Notes: generated by a model not told the origin, from the sequence alone. DNA of 64,000 nucleotides from Acanthacorydalis orientalis (GCA_034766995.1 CM068314.1:19913201-19977200); one strand, 5' to 3'. Shown: positions 51,068 through 64,000, counted from the stretch's first letter. Translations and numbers: made by a program.

Positions 51068-51253
51068 GTCTTTTAGTTTTATTCGGTATATAAGTTTAGT
51101 AAATGATTATATGTATGTTTTTTTTAATTGTTTACAATATTTAATTTTTAGTGATGCATGTAAAACCGAGAATTTTATTTGTATGATTCTTAGTTTTTTT
51201 TCGTTTCCGTTGAATTAATATTTATAAATAAATTCATAGATATATACATATAC

Positions 51254-51296
<43 letters not shown>

Positions 51297-52202
51297 GTAC
51301 ACGTGCATATATATGTATTATATTTTGATGAGTCACAAAATCATGAGCTGCCGTTATATTCTCGAGAAGAGATTAAACATTACACAAAGACTTTAAAAAG
51401 CTGCTTGAAAATCGCAATTTACGGATTATTCTAGAAAACTTTAGGGAAATATGAATGAAACAATGTGATGTTGTAAACTTACTGAAAATGAATGAAACAG
51501 GCTGCTAATGTGGTTTAGCCAAGCGGTAAATCTGCTCCACTGCGGCATTTCGCTGGCTTGATACAAGCGGCTGGACCCTTGATTAAAGTCTAATTCAGTT
51601 AGGCGGACGTTTTAGAGTTTAAGGAAGAGGTCACTGTCGTCGCAGGTTAAATTATTTAATTGTTTTATGCTTTGTGTTCCGTTCAAGCAGACAAATCGTG
51701 ATTTGAGCGCTAAGCGCAACTATTTTGTTTTGTAACAAAGAAAGACGTTTTGATAAAAAATGTAGGTTTAATAAAAACTATGATTCAGAAATGAATTATT
51801 TTTTTCCTCGTAATAACACTACACCGACATTTTTCAATCGAAAATATTTAAAAACATATTATTGGTTATTTTCGATTGTCGTTTATGCTCATTTCGATGG
51901 CAATTCCGCCATCGTTAGAGCACCAAATTACCGGAACGATTTTCCGTTAAATATTTTTCGGTAACTTGGCACGCTGGAGATTATGGCGTTGCGTCGGTGT
52001 GATTTGTCGGGTGAAAAAAGATTTCACTTGTGACAGTGAATTTATCCAGTATCAGAACTGTTTTTGTTATGTTTCAGGATTGTTGTTAAATATTGGTAAA
52101 TGTTGATTTTATCAATATAATATTTTGTTTTAAAAATGTTTACTATTTTTACCCGCCCATTTCCGATTTGTTTTCTGATTTACATATTTTTTAAGTATTC
52201 AG

Positions 52203-52238
<36 letters not shown>

Positions 52239-52500
52239 TGTGTGTATACAAAATATAATGAATAAATAAACAAAAATACGAATCTACACATGGATGTTAA
52301 GATCATTTCTCAAAGATATGTTGTCTTGAACTTCTGAACCTGACTGCCTAAATCAAGCAAGCAAGTCATGTGTGAGTATTGTCGAATATTTCAAAGCAGA
52401 GTGGCTTTTGAAATCAACAACCACACACAGCAATAGTCAGCAAAAAACAACACAGAAATGAACAATGCGACTATCACATTCATGAAAAATTCCCCAAACA

Positions 52501-52506
<6 letters not shown>

Positions 52507-52586
<80 letters not shown>
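52507..52586. repeat. (TA)n microsatellite
   Basis: Pure TA run of about 80 bp; a further 40-bp run follows at 52692-52732. Confidence 0.95.
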
Positions 52587-52587
<1 letters not shown>

Positions 52588-52686
52588 CCATGTGTACGTT
52601 TTACTTACGGAAAGAATAAGCGCAGTGACAGCTCCAACGAAATTAATTCTTTCTCACGCCTGTAGGTTAGAAATTTAAATAAATAA

Positions 52687-52740
<54 letters not shown>

Positions 52741-55700
52741 GAACATATATACATGTTTGTATGTACCCATATATGTACCTGTATAATAATATATTCAATA
52801 AAAAAATAATAAATACGTCATCGGATATTTTTTTGTTTTTTTAGGATATTTGATAAGAAAATATTTTTTATTGCAATTCAAATAAGTTTAAGTATTTAAT
52901 ACATTTAAATATGCATTTCATTTTCAATGCAACTATACTATGGGCACAATTGTAAATTGATATTTGATAAAATAAATTCAAATAAAAATGAAATATCTTT
53001 GAATGAGGGTTTATGATACCTATTAATGATCTATTATAATGTTCGAGTAGAAATGCAAGATTATTTCTTATAAGTTTTTAAATTAATTAATATAAGTTAA
53101 AATGCGGTGTATACATTATGTTTTATATACACTATGTATTTTAAAATACTCTGTCTGAATATTATTTTAGGAATAAATAGGTGTTTTTTTGAATAAATAG
53201 GTTGTTTTTAATGGCTTTGTTATAAAGCATTACTTATTTCTTTATTTTTTACTCAAATATGTTCCATATACTTTGCGTGTATTGATTATGTAGAATTTGA
53301 AAAATAATAATATGTATTATAATATCGCAGTATTTGATTTTATTTGAACAAATCATGGATTATGCAAATAATTTTTATTAAAAATAACAGTTTATAAAAT
53401 AGAAAGGTGCTTTCAATGAACATATTTATCAGAATAATTTAATAATTTAGTTCATTTTTCTGTCAAAATTAATATTTTTTTTTATTAAATGACAATGAAA
53501 TATTAATAATTAATTTTAAATAATTATTTTTCTTTATTTTGGTAACGGATTTTGTATATGATGATCTGAAAATTATAAAAAAACGTGCAATATTATTTTA
53601 ATAATCTAAACCTGTGAAAAAATAGTTTCGTGCTGTGTAGGTAAACGACTTTTTATAAAAAGATTGTTTTGTGTATGTAATGATTATACATATTATGATG
53701 AAATGAGAGTATGCTAATATATTTTTCAAGTAGTATTAATTAGATTTCAAGTATCATTATATGGTGTCTAGATTGAAGATAATAGTAAACTATTTTTCTG
53801 CATTTTTTCATCGCCTGCTACGAAATGATTGCGCAATTTTACATAAACGAATCGAACTAAGACGCAACTTCCAATTTCTCAACGAACAAACAACATTTAT
53901 ATTTCTATTTTCATCGACAAAAAAATATCAAATATAATATCATCCATTCGAAGCATCAAAAAAATAATTCAAAGAAGACATTGTGTATTTATCATAAGCC
54001 TCTCGGCTGTGGCCCCGATGGACATACACAACACATACTCCGAGTTCATGATAAATGTGTTTCTATTTGCTGTCAAAACCGAACGATGACTTGTCAGATT
54101 GCTGAGAATCGGCTCAACCGTCTTATGTGGCCCGCTCACAGAGGTGGCTTTCGTTCATCACGCACGTTCATATTCTTTCCGAGAAAGGATCACTCGACGC
54201 ATCATTAGTCATATTTACTTGCACATTGTTTACTTACATATTAAGTGGAGGCTCGATCGTTTAATCCGTTTTAAGCAAGGTGTTTGTATAGTTTCGGTGA
54301 GCCGATTAAGGTTTTATTAGTTCCCGATTATCGCGATCGTTCGATCAATCGATTATTGAAATATTCCTATTTAAATTACATATAATATGCATTTATTCAT
54401 CGTCAAAAATAAGATATATTATTTCTAGTGAGTTTAATAACTGGTTAATTAAGACATATTTATTCAGAACATGTTTAATGTAATAAAAGGTACTGCCACG
54501 TTATCGCTATGATATTTTCGGTTTTGTCGATTTTAACATGTGAAAATTAAGATTGTCAAAAAAATTGTAAAATGAAAACATTACTTATGCTTTATTTAAT
54601 ACACACTAAAAATTAAATTATTTTAAAATATAAAATGTAATAAATTTAACAAGCAAAACTTCACCAAAGCATTTATTTTAAACTATTTAATATTCTGTAT
54701 TAATAATAATTTAACAAATAAAACATGCAAAATAAATACTTTTACTTTGAATGTTTTATATAAGTGGGCAAATGAATTTTTTTACGTGTTTCAATTTAAT
54801 GATATTAAAAACATTGATTTAAAGCAGTTTATTTAATAAATATAAAAATTAATGTTATTTTTTGATACAGTGCTTTTCTATGTATCTATCTATCTATATA
54901 CATATATATATATATATGTACAGATAGAAAATTAATTTATTGAAAAACGAAAAATATTATTTCAGTTTTTTTGTTAATCTATGTCCTTTTATATAAAATA
55001 CTTAAATTAAAAGTATTTGTTTTGAATGTATGTTTATATATATATATATACATACACACACGTAAATATGTGTAAATGATGTAGGTATACATACACTTTT
55101 ATTTACATTTCGAATTCGATCGAATGTAAATTGGATTAATTAGATGAAACTACAAGCTTTCCTCTGTTGTGTGATACATAAAAGTTCTCACCCTCGCCTT
55201 TTGCTCGTGACCAGATTGACGAACAAAGAAACGCTACGATAGGTAATGCAGTTATTTTCTGTAGAGAAACGAACGGACACCAATAGATTTCAACTAACGA
55301 TTGATTGTTGATGGCCCCTCGGGACGTAAAAAGCGATGGGTCTTGCTTTCGTTTAGTAAACTAAATTGTGCTTTAAAAATATGACGATTGAATTTATTGT
55401 TATTATATAACTTTTGTATAAACAAATCTAAAACATTAATAAATAGATGTTTTTCAGAGAGGTGTTTGTTATAAGTTTTGGAGGGTAGTTTATTTTGTCG
55501 GAGCTAGTGTTCAGTAACTGATTAATAAACATTGGTTGTATGTTCATTAATTGCCTGAAGATATCAAACAAAAAAGTTAAAAAATGAATAATGTAATAGT
55601 TTTTACTATTGATAAACTGTACGATAATACAAATATTATCGATAAAATATACTCAATATCTTCGAAATTGTTTTATTAAAATTTTTAAAAAAATACAATA

Positions 55701-56199
55701 ATTTCTATTTTTTTACAGATCTTTATTTTTTTCTGGCTTATTTATTTATCAGTGAACCAAGGAAAGGATAAGCGAGCGATGTGTGTGTGTGTATGTATAC
55801 AAATAATAATTTAATATATTAGAAGATTTTGTGGGTATAATATATAAAACGCATATGTAGGTATATTATTTCCTCGAGCTAGTAAAAGATCCAGGCAAAT
55901 GGAAAGATACGTACCGTCACGTCTGGCGTGCTAAACGAATCGAAAGTAATGCGTACAATTGCGTCCCCAGGGAAGCTCTGCGCCCTCGTCGCATCCACAA
56001 AAATACAAATTCCGCGAGTTATGCGGGTTGCGTACTGAATATAGATTCGTCATCGTCTGTGCGTGTTTTTTTGTTTGTGTGTAGGCAATGGGCGTAGAGA
56101 GGTACGATAACATATATGTGCGAAATCTTGTTTAGATAAGTTTTTTCTCCATAACGTAGTTTTTGCATTAAATATATAAATTGTATATAGTATTTACCA

Positions 56200-56205
<6 letters not shown>

Positions 56206-56282
<77 letters not shown>

Positions 56283-56326
56283 CGTGTGTGTGTGTGTGTA
56301 TGTATAGAGCGAGAGAGAGAGAGAGA
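56206..56326. repeat. Compound (TA)n(TG)n(GA)n microsatellite
   Basis: TA to about 56258, TG with one CG interruption to about 56300, then a GA run at about 56309-56327. Confidence 0.95.
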
Positions 56327-56950
56327 GGAAAAAGCAGATAGATAGATGGATAGAGAAATACATAAAAATACACAAATAGTAATAATAATATGAGTAAAAT
56401 GAGTAAAATTAAATTTTATTTCTTGGTATCAAGAATCATTTATTCATTAAACATTTATCAATAAACAAAAAATTGAAAAATTGATAATAAAATTAAATGT
56501 CTATCTCTGCTATTTGAACTATAAAAATAAGTATGATGTGTATTTATAAAAATACTACATGAAAATGTAAGAAGAACATTAATAAAGGATAAAACCAATA
56601 ATTCAGATGTTTTGAAACAACTTTTCTTCGAAAAGAATTGAAAGCTGTCATTAATAGAATTTAATGGGTCGACATGCAAAAAAATAATTAGTGATATATC
56701 CAATTTTAATTTTCTAAGATGAAAAATAATATATCTGATTGAACTTTAGCACGAGAGCAATACTGATAGTTTGGTGAATTGACCTAATAAAAGAAAATAC
56801 TAATATTGTATGTTACTTCGTTGAAAGAAGAGATGAAATACTTGGTTACAGTTTAATTATTGTGAAAAAAAATAAAAGTCATTGGAATTATATATGATTT
56901 AATTACATTTGTTATTGTAAATTGATTCATCTGTTTTGTATTTTGAAACA

Positions 56951-57069
<119 letters not shown>

Positions 57070-57190
57070 GGTATATGCTTTTTATTATAAGTATGGTTTA
57101 TTGTAGTAACGTTAAATTGGACGGAAAAGCATTTTAGTACCTTACATTTCATTACACAAATTTATTTCATTAATGTAATATATATATATA

Positions 57191-58435
57191 TTAGGTTGGT
57201 AAGAAAATAAATGCGGTTTTTGTTTTCTGAATTCCAACTTTAATTTTTTTCAATGAAAGTATCATTTCTCCATGTTCATGTTAATATCATTTTAAAGTGC
57301 ATTTTTCGGTCTCCATTTTGGTAACATGGATTTTGGTTCTATTATTAATTTTGCATCAAATTGGGCTATTGAATTAAAGATGGAAAAGAAGCACATAAGA
57401 GCAACTTTTTACATGAGTTCAAAACAAGTGGTAAAGCGGCAGAAACTGCTCGTAAACTGAACGATACTTTTGATGTGGGTACTGTTAAGGAACGTGCGGT
57501 GCAATGGTGGCTCCAAAATTTTCGTGCTGAATGCGAGAACGCTTGAAGTTGAAGGAGGCTACGAGTGTCGTTCTTCAGTTCATACCGATCAACTGGAGGC
57601 GTTAGTTGAATCAGAATTCGAGAGCTTGCACAAAAATTAGGCGTTAGTCATCCAACAGTTCTGGGTCACTTAAAGCAGCTAGAAAAATCAAAAAATCTCG
57701 ACAAATGGGTGCCGCACGAAAACCAAAAAATCGCTGTTAGGAAGTTTGTTCTACGCAACAGAAATGATCTTTTCTCGATCGTATTGTAAGATGCGTCAAA
57801 AACTGGATCCTTGAGGACAACAGAAAGCGGTCTACATAATGGTTGGACAAAAATGAAGCCCCAAAGCATCTCGCAAAACCGAAATTACACCAAAAGAAAA
57901 TTATGGTGACTATTTGGTGGTCTGTGCTCGATATAATCGGCTACAATTTTTGAATCCTGGCGAAACCATTACAGCTGAGTTATTGTCAAGAAATCGACAA
58001 AAAGCACGAAGAATTGTGACGTCTAGTCTCTGCATTGGTCAATCGAAAAGGCCCAATCGTGTTACACGACAATGCAATACCACACGTCGCACGATTGATC
58101 CTCCAAAATTTGAGTGAATTGGGCAATTAAACATTGCCTCATCCACCATATTCACTTGATATCTCGCCAACAGATCATCACTTGTTTAAGCATTTCAGTA
58201 ACTTCTTACAGGGTAAAGTCTTCAACAACCAAGCTGCTGCCATAAGTGCATTTTGAGATTTCATCAACTCGAGAACTCCGGAATTTTACACCGGTATAAA
58301 TAAACTTGTAATTAATTGGTAAAAATGTGTCAATTTGATTGGTGATTATTTCGACTAATAAAGTTAATTATCAGCTGAGAAAAATGTATGTGGATTTGAA
58401 GGTCATAAACCGCAATTATTTTTCGACCAACCTAA
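57191..58435 (+). mobile_element. Full-length but inactive mariner (cecropia/Hsmar1-like ends)
   Basis: Inverted ends TTAGGTTGGTAAGAAAATAA and, complemented, TTAGGTTGGTCGAAAAATAA bound 1245 bp, a normal mariner length, with TA on both sides inside short TA tracts. TTAGGTTGGT is the terminus shared by Hsmar1-type mariners. The transposase begins near ATG 57380 and is recognisable throughout but frameshifted: HEFKTSGKAAETARKLNDTF, later FLNPGETITAELLS and IGQSKRPNRV. Around 58137-58190 it reads like PHPPYSLDISPTDHHLF. Several frameshifts and stops make it dead, yet both ends look usable in trans. Confidence 0.92.
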
Positions 58436-58664
58436 TATATATATATATATATATATACATACTAACATTTTAGTTTTATATTTATTATTCGATAAAGTAG
58501 TAACAAAGATATGATAAACTAATCGAACAATAAATAAAATCAAATTTTTATTTCTTTTTATGACTCTATAATTGTTATAAGAAAATATTTAAAAGATTGT
58601 TTCTCTGAATTTGATATCTACGTTTGCATTTATATATATATATATATATATGTATGTATATTTA

Positions 58665-58719
<55 letters not shown>

Positions 58720-59265
58720 CAAATTTTATTTAAATTATTGATTTATTAAAGGGTTGTCATCTGTTCATACAGTAACTATTTTCCTCACTGTTATTTCGAG
58801 CACTTGAAAATATAAGGGCGCGCTTTTTACTACATATATACGAATACACAATACTCGTTTAACGAATGGTAACCGCACAAAACTACTCTATGATTATGCC
58901 ATCAGCAATTTTCTCAGCGAGATATTGCTTTCATGGAGAGCCCTTAGCATCCTATCTTGTCTTTCTTCTAAATAGAAATTGCCGTACATTGTTGTGGATT
59001 TGGATGATTCGTCACATTTACAGCACGATGCACTTATTATTTAATACATTTGGTTTTTCTATCTTGTATTTCGTCAATTGTCAAACAATGACAATTTTCT
59101 TCATCGCAGCGTATTGTTTTCGTGCTCGTCGCATAATTATGGTACATTGTACTCGTATTGTACCGGTACGAATTACAATAATTGTTTAGAACTACATTCT
59201 ACATATATGATTCCATGTTTAATAATTGTTTTGAATATCGGTTTTCTAAATAAATTATTGTGTAC

Positions 59266-59312
<47 letters not shown>
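58436..59312. other. Interval between two transposons
   Basis: It contains TA tracts at about 58630-58716 and 59268-59312 and a GC-richer stretch at 58795-59200. That stretch is open for 107 codons on the plus strand, but the translation shows no recognisable domain and the opposite strand is broken, so I leave it unassigned. Confidence 0.5.
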
Positions 59313-59318
<6 letters not shown>

Positions 59319-60290
59319 AACGAAGGGGTTTAAAACATTAATATTTTTTTTTGTTTTGAATTTTTTCCATCTTTATATATTTCTCAAAATATAGTTTAAG
59401 AATGAGGAATTTTTCTTAATTACACATGAAAAATAACATCATGAATGTGATACCCATCTTCTGCTTCATAAGATCGAGCTCTTTCTAAAGCATTTTCGAT
59501 CAGTTCTCTCAGGGTTTTTGGACATAACGGTCGACTTTTTTTCGAGGATGTTTTTCGGTTCATTGGCGTGCACACGTTCTTTTAAGTAGCCGAAAAGAAA
59601 AAAAATCGGTATGTTTCAAAGCAAGCGAACGTCCGGGTCAATTAAAATCACTTTTTCTTGAAATTATGCGCTGTTGGCGAAAAATAATTACATTATCAGG
59701 GCGATGCTGATAATCTGTTGGTTTTAGTTCTTGCATAAGATCCACTTTGTATGGGAAAATTGTTAATGCGGCCAAAATCCTTTGCAGTGATCTCCGAGAA
59801 ATTCCAAGCTGGGTTGAACGTTTTTTGGTTGATGTTTCAGGACTTACCTTATACTCTCCTGTACACATTGAATATTTTCCTCGGTTAAAGCTGAACGACG
59901 TCTATTATATCCTTGATAGTTACTAACTGCACCTTACTGCTAAAAACGTCCAATCAAACGCTGTTATCGGGGCCCCAGACGGCCTCTAGGAACGGCTACA
60001 AATAAGCCGATGCTAAATCATACGCTGACTCACACCACCTCAAATTCGTGCAAAAAAAAATAATCATTGACTCAAATGTTCCTGTTCAAACATTGAAAAA
60101 CGTCGATATGCTCGCTGCGTCAAAATAATTGAACGCTGATTTTCAAAATTAAAATTCAATTATTTCGATACATTGTCCCGTCGTGTACCTTTCCATGATA
60201 AATTCTCCAAGTTTTATTTATAAAATTATGAAAAGAATAGAAAAATATTCAACTATTCAAACTCTTTCGTTCATTTTGTGCCACCTATAT
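59313..60290 (-). mobile_element. Internally deleted Tc1/mariner-superfamily element
   Basis: The right end, complemented, starts TAGGTGGCACAAAATGAACG. The left end AACAACGAAGGGGTTTAAAA runs into a TA tract that has replaced its last bases. On the minus strand the N-terminal half is recognisable (TSTKKRSTQLGISRRSLQRI, YKVDLMQELKPTDYQHRPDN). The extreme C-terminus follows (ENALERARSY-like sequence near 59.49 kb and HIHDVIFHV near 59.44 kb). The catalytic core is deleted. It belongs to the same family as 20.69-21.47 kb and to the foldback MITE at 251-356. Confidence 0.85.
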
Positions 60291-61031
60291 GTGTCAAGGA
60301 GAATAGGATTATTTATTTATGAACAAATTTTTTCTAAATAAGTTAGTATTAAAATTTTAATATAGATTTTGTGTGGCAAATAAATATAATTTATAGTTGA
60401 TTCATACCAACTTTTTTAATAAATAAGTACAGCAGGTGACTAAATTATAAATCGATTTTGTTTACATTTTGTAGGTTGGCAATAACCGTTAGACACTAAC
60501 ATGTAAAAAATTAACAATGAAAAACTGTGAATATTGAAACGGATTTATAGAAAAAATATGCAGTCGAAATTTAATTGCATAAATAGAATAAAATTCAAAA
60601 TAATATCTGATGTGATGATTTTTATAATTAATTTTTGCTATTTTAAATATTACATATCGCATTATGTGTGAGACCATATCGTTGGATATTAAATAAATGT
60701 GGAATATACGTATTATTAAAATGAAATTTAAATCATACGGTCGTCCTAAAATGTTGCAAGTAAAACAACTTGAATAAATATATTTAGTAATCCGTAAAAC
60801 AAATTAATAAATATGTATAAAAATTATATATCACAAATATGTATATTCAAATTAAACATTAAATGAATAATTTAGTAAAAATGTTTACAATTTGGAGAAT
60901 TAAAAGGTGTAATATCGGTATCAATTACAATATTAATTTTCATTAAATTTGTATATATCGAATTAATATTGAAAAGAGTAAAAAAATGTTATATATTAAA
61001 CATTTATTGCATATTATTATATATTATTATT

Positions 61032-61062
<31 letters not shown>

Positions 61063-62495
61063 CTCTGTTGTAAATTGAGTTTAGGAGAGATATAAATCCA
61101 AAATCCAATGCTATCTGAAAACATGTGTAATTGTACCTACCATTCATTTGTACAAAGTATATTAGGCAAGATGGATTATGTGGTGTCGTAAATAGAAATC
61201 CCATTACACTAGTAATGCTAAAAATGCAGTACGCTTAGTAAATATTTAAATCCTTTTAGACATCTGTCATCAGGAAAATGGTGCCCCTTACTGTCAATGA
61301 GAAACGTCACAGGGTATTACTGTAGACTTATATTTCTGGTATCACAATCATTCATTAATTAATAAAATGTTAGTTTACACATATGTAAGAAATAAGTAAG
61401 AAATATAAATCTATATTAAATTTGTATTCTATATTAACGAGCTTAATATTATCAAATGGCATGTTTTATTTATTTAAAGTACAAATAACACATGCCATTC
61501 ATCAATTTTTTTAAAATTTAGCTCGTAAAATCTGTTACAGGCTGGTCTTTTCTTTAATTTTTTGGTTAGTTTTATAAAATTATTATAATTGCTGGACATT
61601 TAGTAATCGCACACATATTTTTAGACATGTATAAAAATTATTAATATTAAATTAACCTAGGATTGAAAATACAAATTTTCATGTAGTTATTGATTTATGA
61701 AATTAATTTTTAAATATGGTATCATATTTATATTCATTATATTTTACATTGATTTGTATGTGACTAAATTAAGTTATAATTTATCTAATTTAATTGTATT
61801 ATTATTTAGTTTAATTAAATTATCTATTTATTTTCATTACATTGGTGGTAAAATGTGCTTTTAAATAAAAAAATATCGGTAATGAAATCGAAAAAAAAAA
61901 CATTATAACATTTTATAATAAACCATATAACCAGCATAACGTCATTAAGTAAAAAAAAAATCTTTAACACTTATTGAATTTCAATTAAAGAACGTCACTT
62001 GTTAAAATATTTATTTGGCGCAAATAAAAAAAAAGGAAACGAAAAAGAAAAAAAAAACAACAAGAACTATCCATATTGAAACAAACATCGCTATGCTCCT
62101 CCTTCGTTTCGTTTCTATGACAACGTTAGCATCGTACGGTTATCTACCCTATAATCAGATATCCAGGTTTGACGTCTTCCGACATCTGCACTCAAAGTTC
62201 TTCAAAGATTCCGGCTGGGATTTTGTTCTCCACCGGCATGAATAATAATATATTTTAAAAGTTCATAACGGTGAATGGCGTGTTGCATAAAATGTACTAA
62301 TGATTTTTTTTTATATAATGATTTTATTATATCAGATATGGTTTTTATAATTTTTTTTTAAAAAATTGAAAATTTGCTTCTTGTAGAAAGTTATATTGTT
62401 AAGAGTTTACTATATATCTTATTATTATAAACGCTGGTATGTAATTTGTTTACAAAATTATAATTTATATATATATATATATATATATATAAATA
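60291..62495. other. AT-rich region with an X-box-like site
   Basis: Mostly plain AT-rich DNA with a short TA tract at about 61037-61062. At 62090-62240 the composition is more balanced and GTTTCTATGACAAC (62111-62124) fits the RFX X-box consensus. An open frame of 76 codons over it has no conserved features. Confidence 0.45.
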
Positions 62496-62622
62496 TACTA
62501 GAGGGCTTCGCCCACTGCTCTCTCCAATCCCCGGTCTCACTGCACTCACCCACTTGTCAATTATAAGCATACACATGTAATCGAATGAAACAATAAACAT
62601 ATCAAATAAATAAGTCGACATC

Positions 62623-62662
<40 letters not shown>

Positions 62663-62774
62663 GTGTGTGTGTGTGTGTGTGTGTGTATTACGATATCTAT
62701 AAAAACATTTTCGCAGATAGATTATTTTATGCAATGTAGTGTTTTATAAAGTTTTTTATGGATAATTTTGATTT

Positions 62775-62815
<41 letters not shown>
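62496..62815 (-). mobile_element. Helitron-like repeat, copy 2, with inner (TA)n(TG)n
   Basis: Blocks in order: ACTAGAGGGCTTCGCCC, CACTGCACTCACCCACTTGT, CAATTATAAGC, CGAATGAAACAATAAACATA, then (TA)n(TG)n at about 62626-62687. Next come GATAGATTATTTTATGCAA, TTTTTTATGGATAATTTTG and (TA)n. Minus-strand reading ends GGGCGAAGCCCTCTAG followed by T, a hairpin then CTAG as at Helitron 3' ends. A TA tract also lies just outside (62464-62491). Confidence 0.55.
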
Positions 62816-62972
62816 TAAGTAGATATGTTTTGTGAAAATAAAATATTACTGCAAAAACTAAATACATCATAAATATATAGGTATGTGCATATGTGTGTTC
62901 ATAAAACTATGATATATACATTGTATTTACATAAAGTATAAAAGTAATAACATTCAATACGTAGCTACATAA

Positions 62973-63037
62973 ATGTCTGCCAATTCATCTTTCAATGTAA
63001 ATTTACGATATATAAGATGCAAAAGAAACACTGCTAG

Positions 63038-63103
<66 letters not shown>

Positions 63104-63340
63104 CACATTCGTTATAACGAAGAAGTCATCAACTGCATTAGCGAGCCGAAAGAACCCAAACCAATTAAAAGCTTATTTGTTGTCGATGTCGGTAGCGATA
63201 ACTCTGAATTTATATGTGGTCCCTACGGCAATTACTATAAAACTGTACGTCGTTATTCATCTTTGATGGATACCTATAACTTTGATGTATGCACATTGTG
63301 CTGACTTGAAGTTGTTTATGTTTACCGTCATTTTATTGTT
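62973..63340. other. Short interval between the two Helitron-like copies
   Basis: A TA tract (about 63040-63104) is followed by about 230 bp of more balanced composition with no recognisable coding or repeat content. It could be unique regulatory DNA. Confidence 0.4.
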
Positions 63341-63593
63341 TACTATAACTATATTGTTACGGCGATGTCAAGGAAAAGAAATGCTTGTTTTTGTTGTTCT
63401 TTCACAGAAACTGTGAATAAATAGAAATATTCGTCAGTTTATAACATTTTTATCGATATAGTCCAAAAAAAAATTCAATACGAAATTCATATTACAACTG
63501 AAATGAATAGAAAGTTGTTATATCTGATAATACGCTGCTATCAAAGTTTTATAGTGTTATTTCATATATTATATTTTTATATATACTATATTA

Positions 63594-63595
<2 letters not shown>

Positions 63596-63643
<48 letters not shown>

Positions 63644-63821
63644 TAGGGGGCTTCGTCCCCTGCTCGCTTCGCTCACCAAACCTCGGGCTTGTTGCACTCG
63701 CCCATTTCTCAATTATAAGCCTGTACATACAACCGAATGAAACAATGAACATATTTTTTAAAAATGTCTATATCATTATTATCAGATATTTATTATTATC
63801 AGATGTATAGCAACGTAATCG

Positions 63822-63913
<92 letters not shown>

Positions 63914-64000
63914 AGTATGTCTATATAAACATGGCAGTAGATTATTTTTTATAACCTTTGTTGTTTTTAGTTAAATACTATTTTATATGTATATATATAT
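63596..64000 (-). mobile_element. Helitron-like repeat, copy 3, with inner (TA)n(TG)n, cut by window end
   Basis: A TA tract (63596-63641) leads into GCTAGGGGGCTTCGTCCCCT. GTTGCACTCGCCCATTTCTC, CAATTATAAGC and CGAATGAAACAATGAACATA follow, then (TA)n(TG)n at 63822-63911, CAGTAGATTATTTTTTATAA and a new TA tract at the window edge. The block order equals copy 2. AGGGG/CCCCT forms the hairpin next to CTAG. Confidence 0.55.

Noticed and set aside
53981..54320. Overlapping 73-75-codon frames in a GC-richer island
   Set aside because: Two overlapping frames of equal quality with no motif; a real exon would favour one.
58866..59189. 107-codon open frame on the plus strand
   Set aside because: No recognisable domain, no splice partners, hydrophobic and Arg-rich mix typical of a chance frame; kept only as a composition island.
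62015..62245. 76-codon frame starting in a lysine-rich run
   Set aside because: The first part is poly-A sequence translated as Lys; the rest has no similarity I recognise.

Overview
The window is AT-rich nuclear DNA from an animal, most likely an insect. The evidence is short GT-AG introns (several about 53-90 bp), long (TA)n tracts every 1-2 kb, many decayed Tc1/mariner and hAT elements, and conserved eukaryotic housekeeping genes. The mariner-rich, AT-rich character would suit a hymenopteran, but that is inference. There are no bacterial, phage or CRISPR features.

The left half holds six genes. In the first 10 kb, four compact housekeeping genes lie close together: a COQ10-like coenzyme Q chaperone (+, 1.9-2.7 kb), the spliceosomal cyclophilin PPIH (-, 2.9-3.6 kb), the rRNA cytosine-5 methyltransferase NOP2/NSUN1 (+, 4.1-6.3 kb) and the mitochondrial ribosomal protein mL38 (-, 7.8-9.8 kb). 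PPIH and NOP2 are head to head across 546 bp, with a perfect CACGTG E-box just upstream of NOP2. An eight-exon gene for an unrecognised 570-residue coiled-coil protein follows (+, 12.2-25.3 kb). Its 7.8 kb second intron is packed with transposons. Last is the Rab GTPase-activating protein TBC1D13 (+, 29.7-31.9 kb, eight exons). I rebuilt exons by hand from splice sites; the reading phase closes in every gene.

From 31.9 kb to the end I find no credible protein-coding exon. This 32 kb is AT-rich DNA with microsatellites, transposon remnants and some less AT-rich islands that could be regulatory. Elements with visible ends include a Tc1 element carrying a nested hAT insertion, a full-length but dead mariner with intact ends, a second internally deleted mariner, two or more short hAT elements with 8-bp target duplications, a TA-flanked terminal-inverted-repeat element, a foldback MITE whose arms match both ends of a larger element at 59-60 kb, and two LINE 3' ends.

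I see no clear undescribed biological system. The most interesting unexplained items are: a repeat with a CTAG-hairpin end, Helitron-like and possibly akin to DINE-1/mini-me elements, present three times and always joined to microsatellites; a GC-rich hairpin repeat present twice in opposite orientation; a cluster of mutually exclusive hairpins at 36.5 kb; and a palindromic X-box inside a larger inverted repeat at 42.1 kb.
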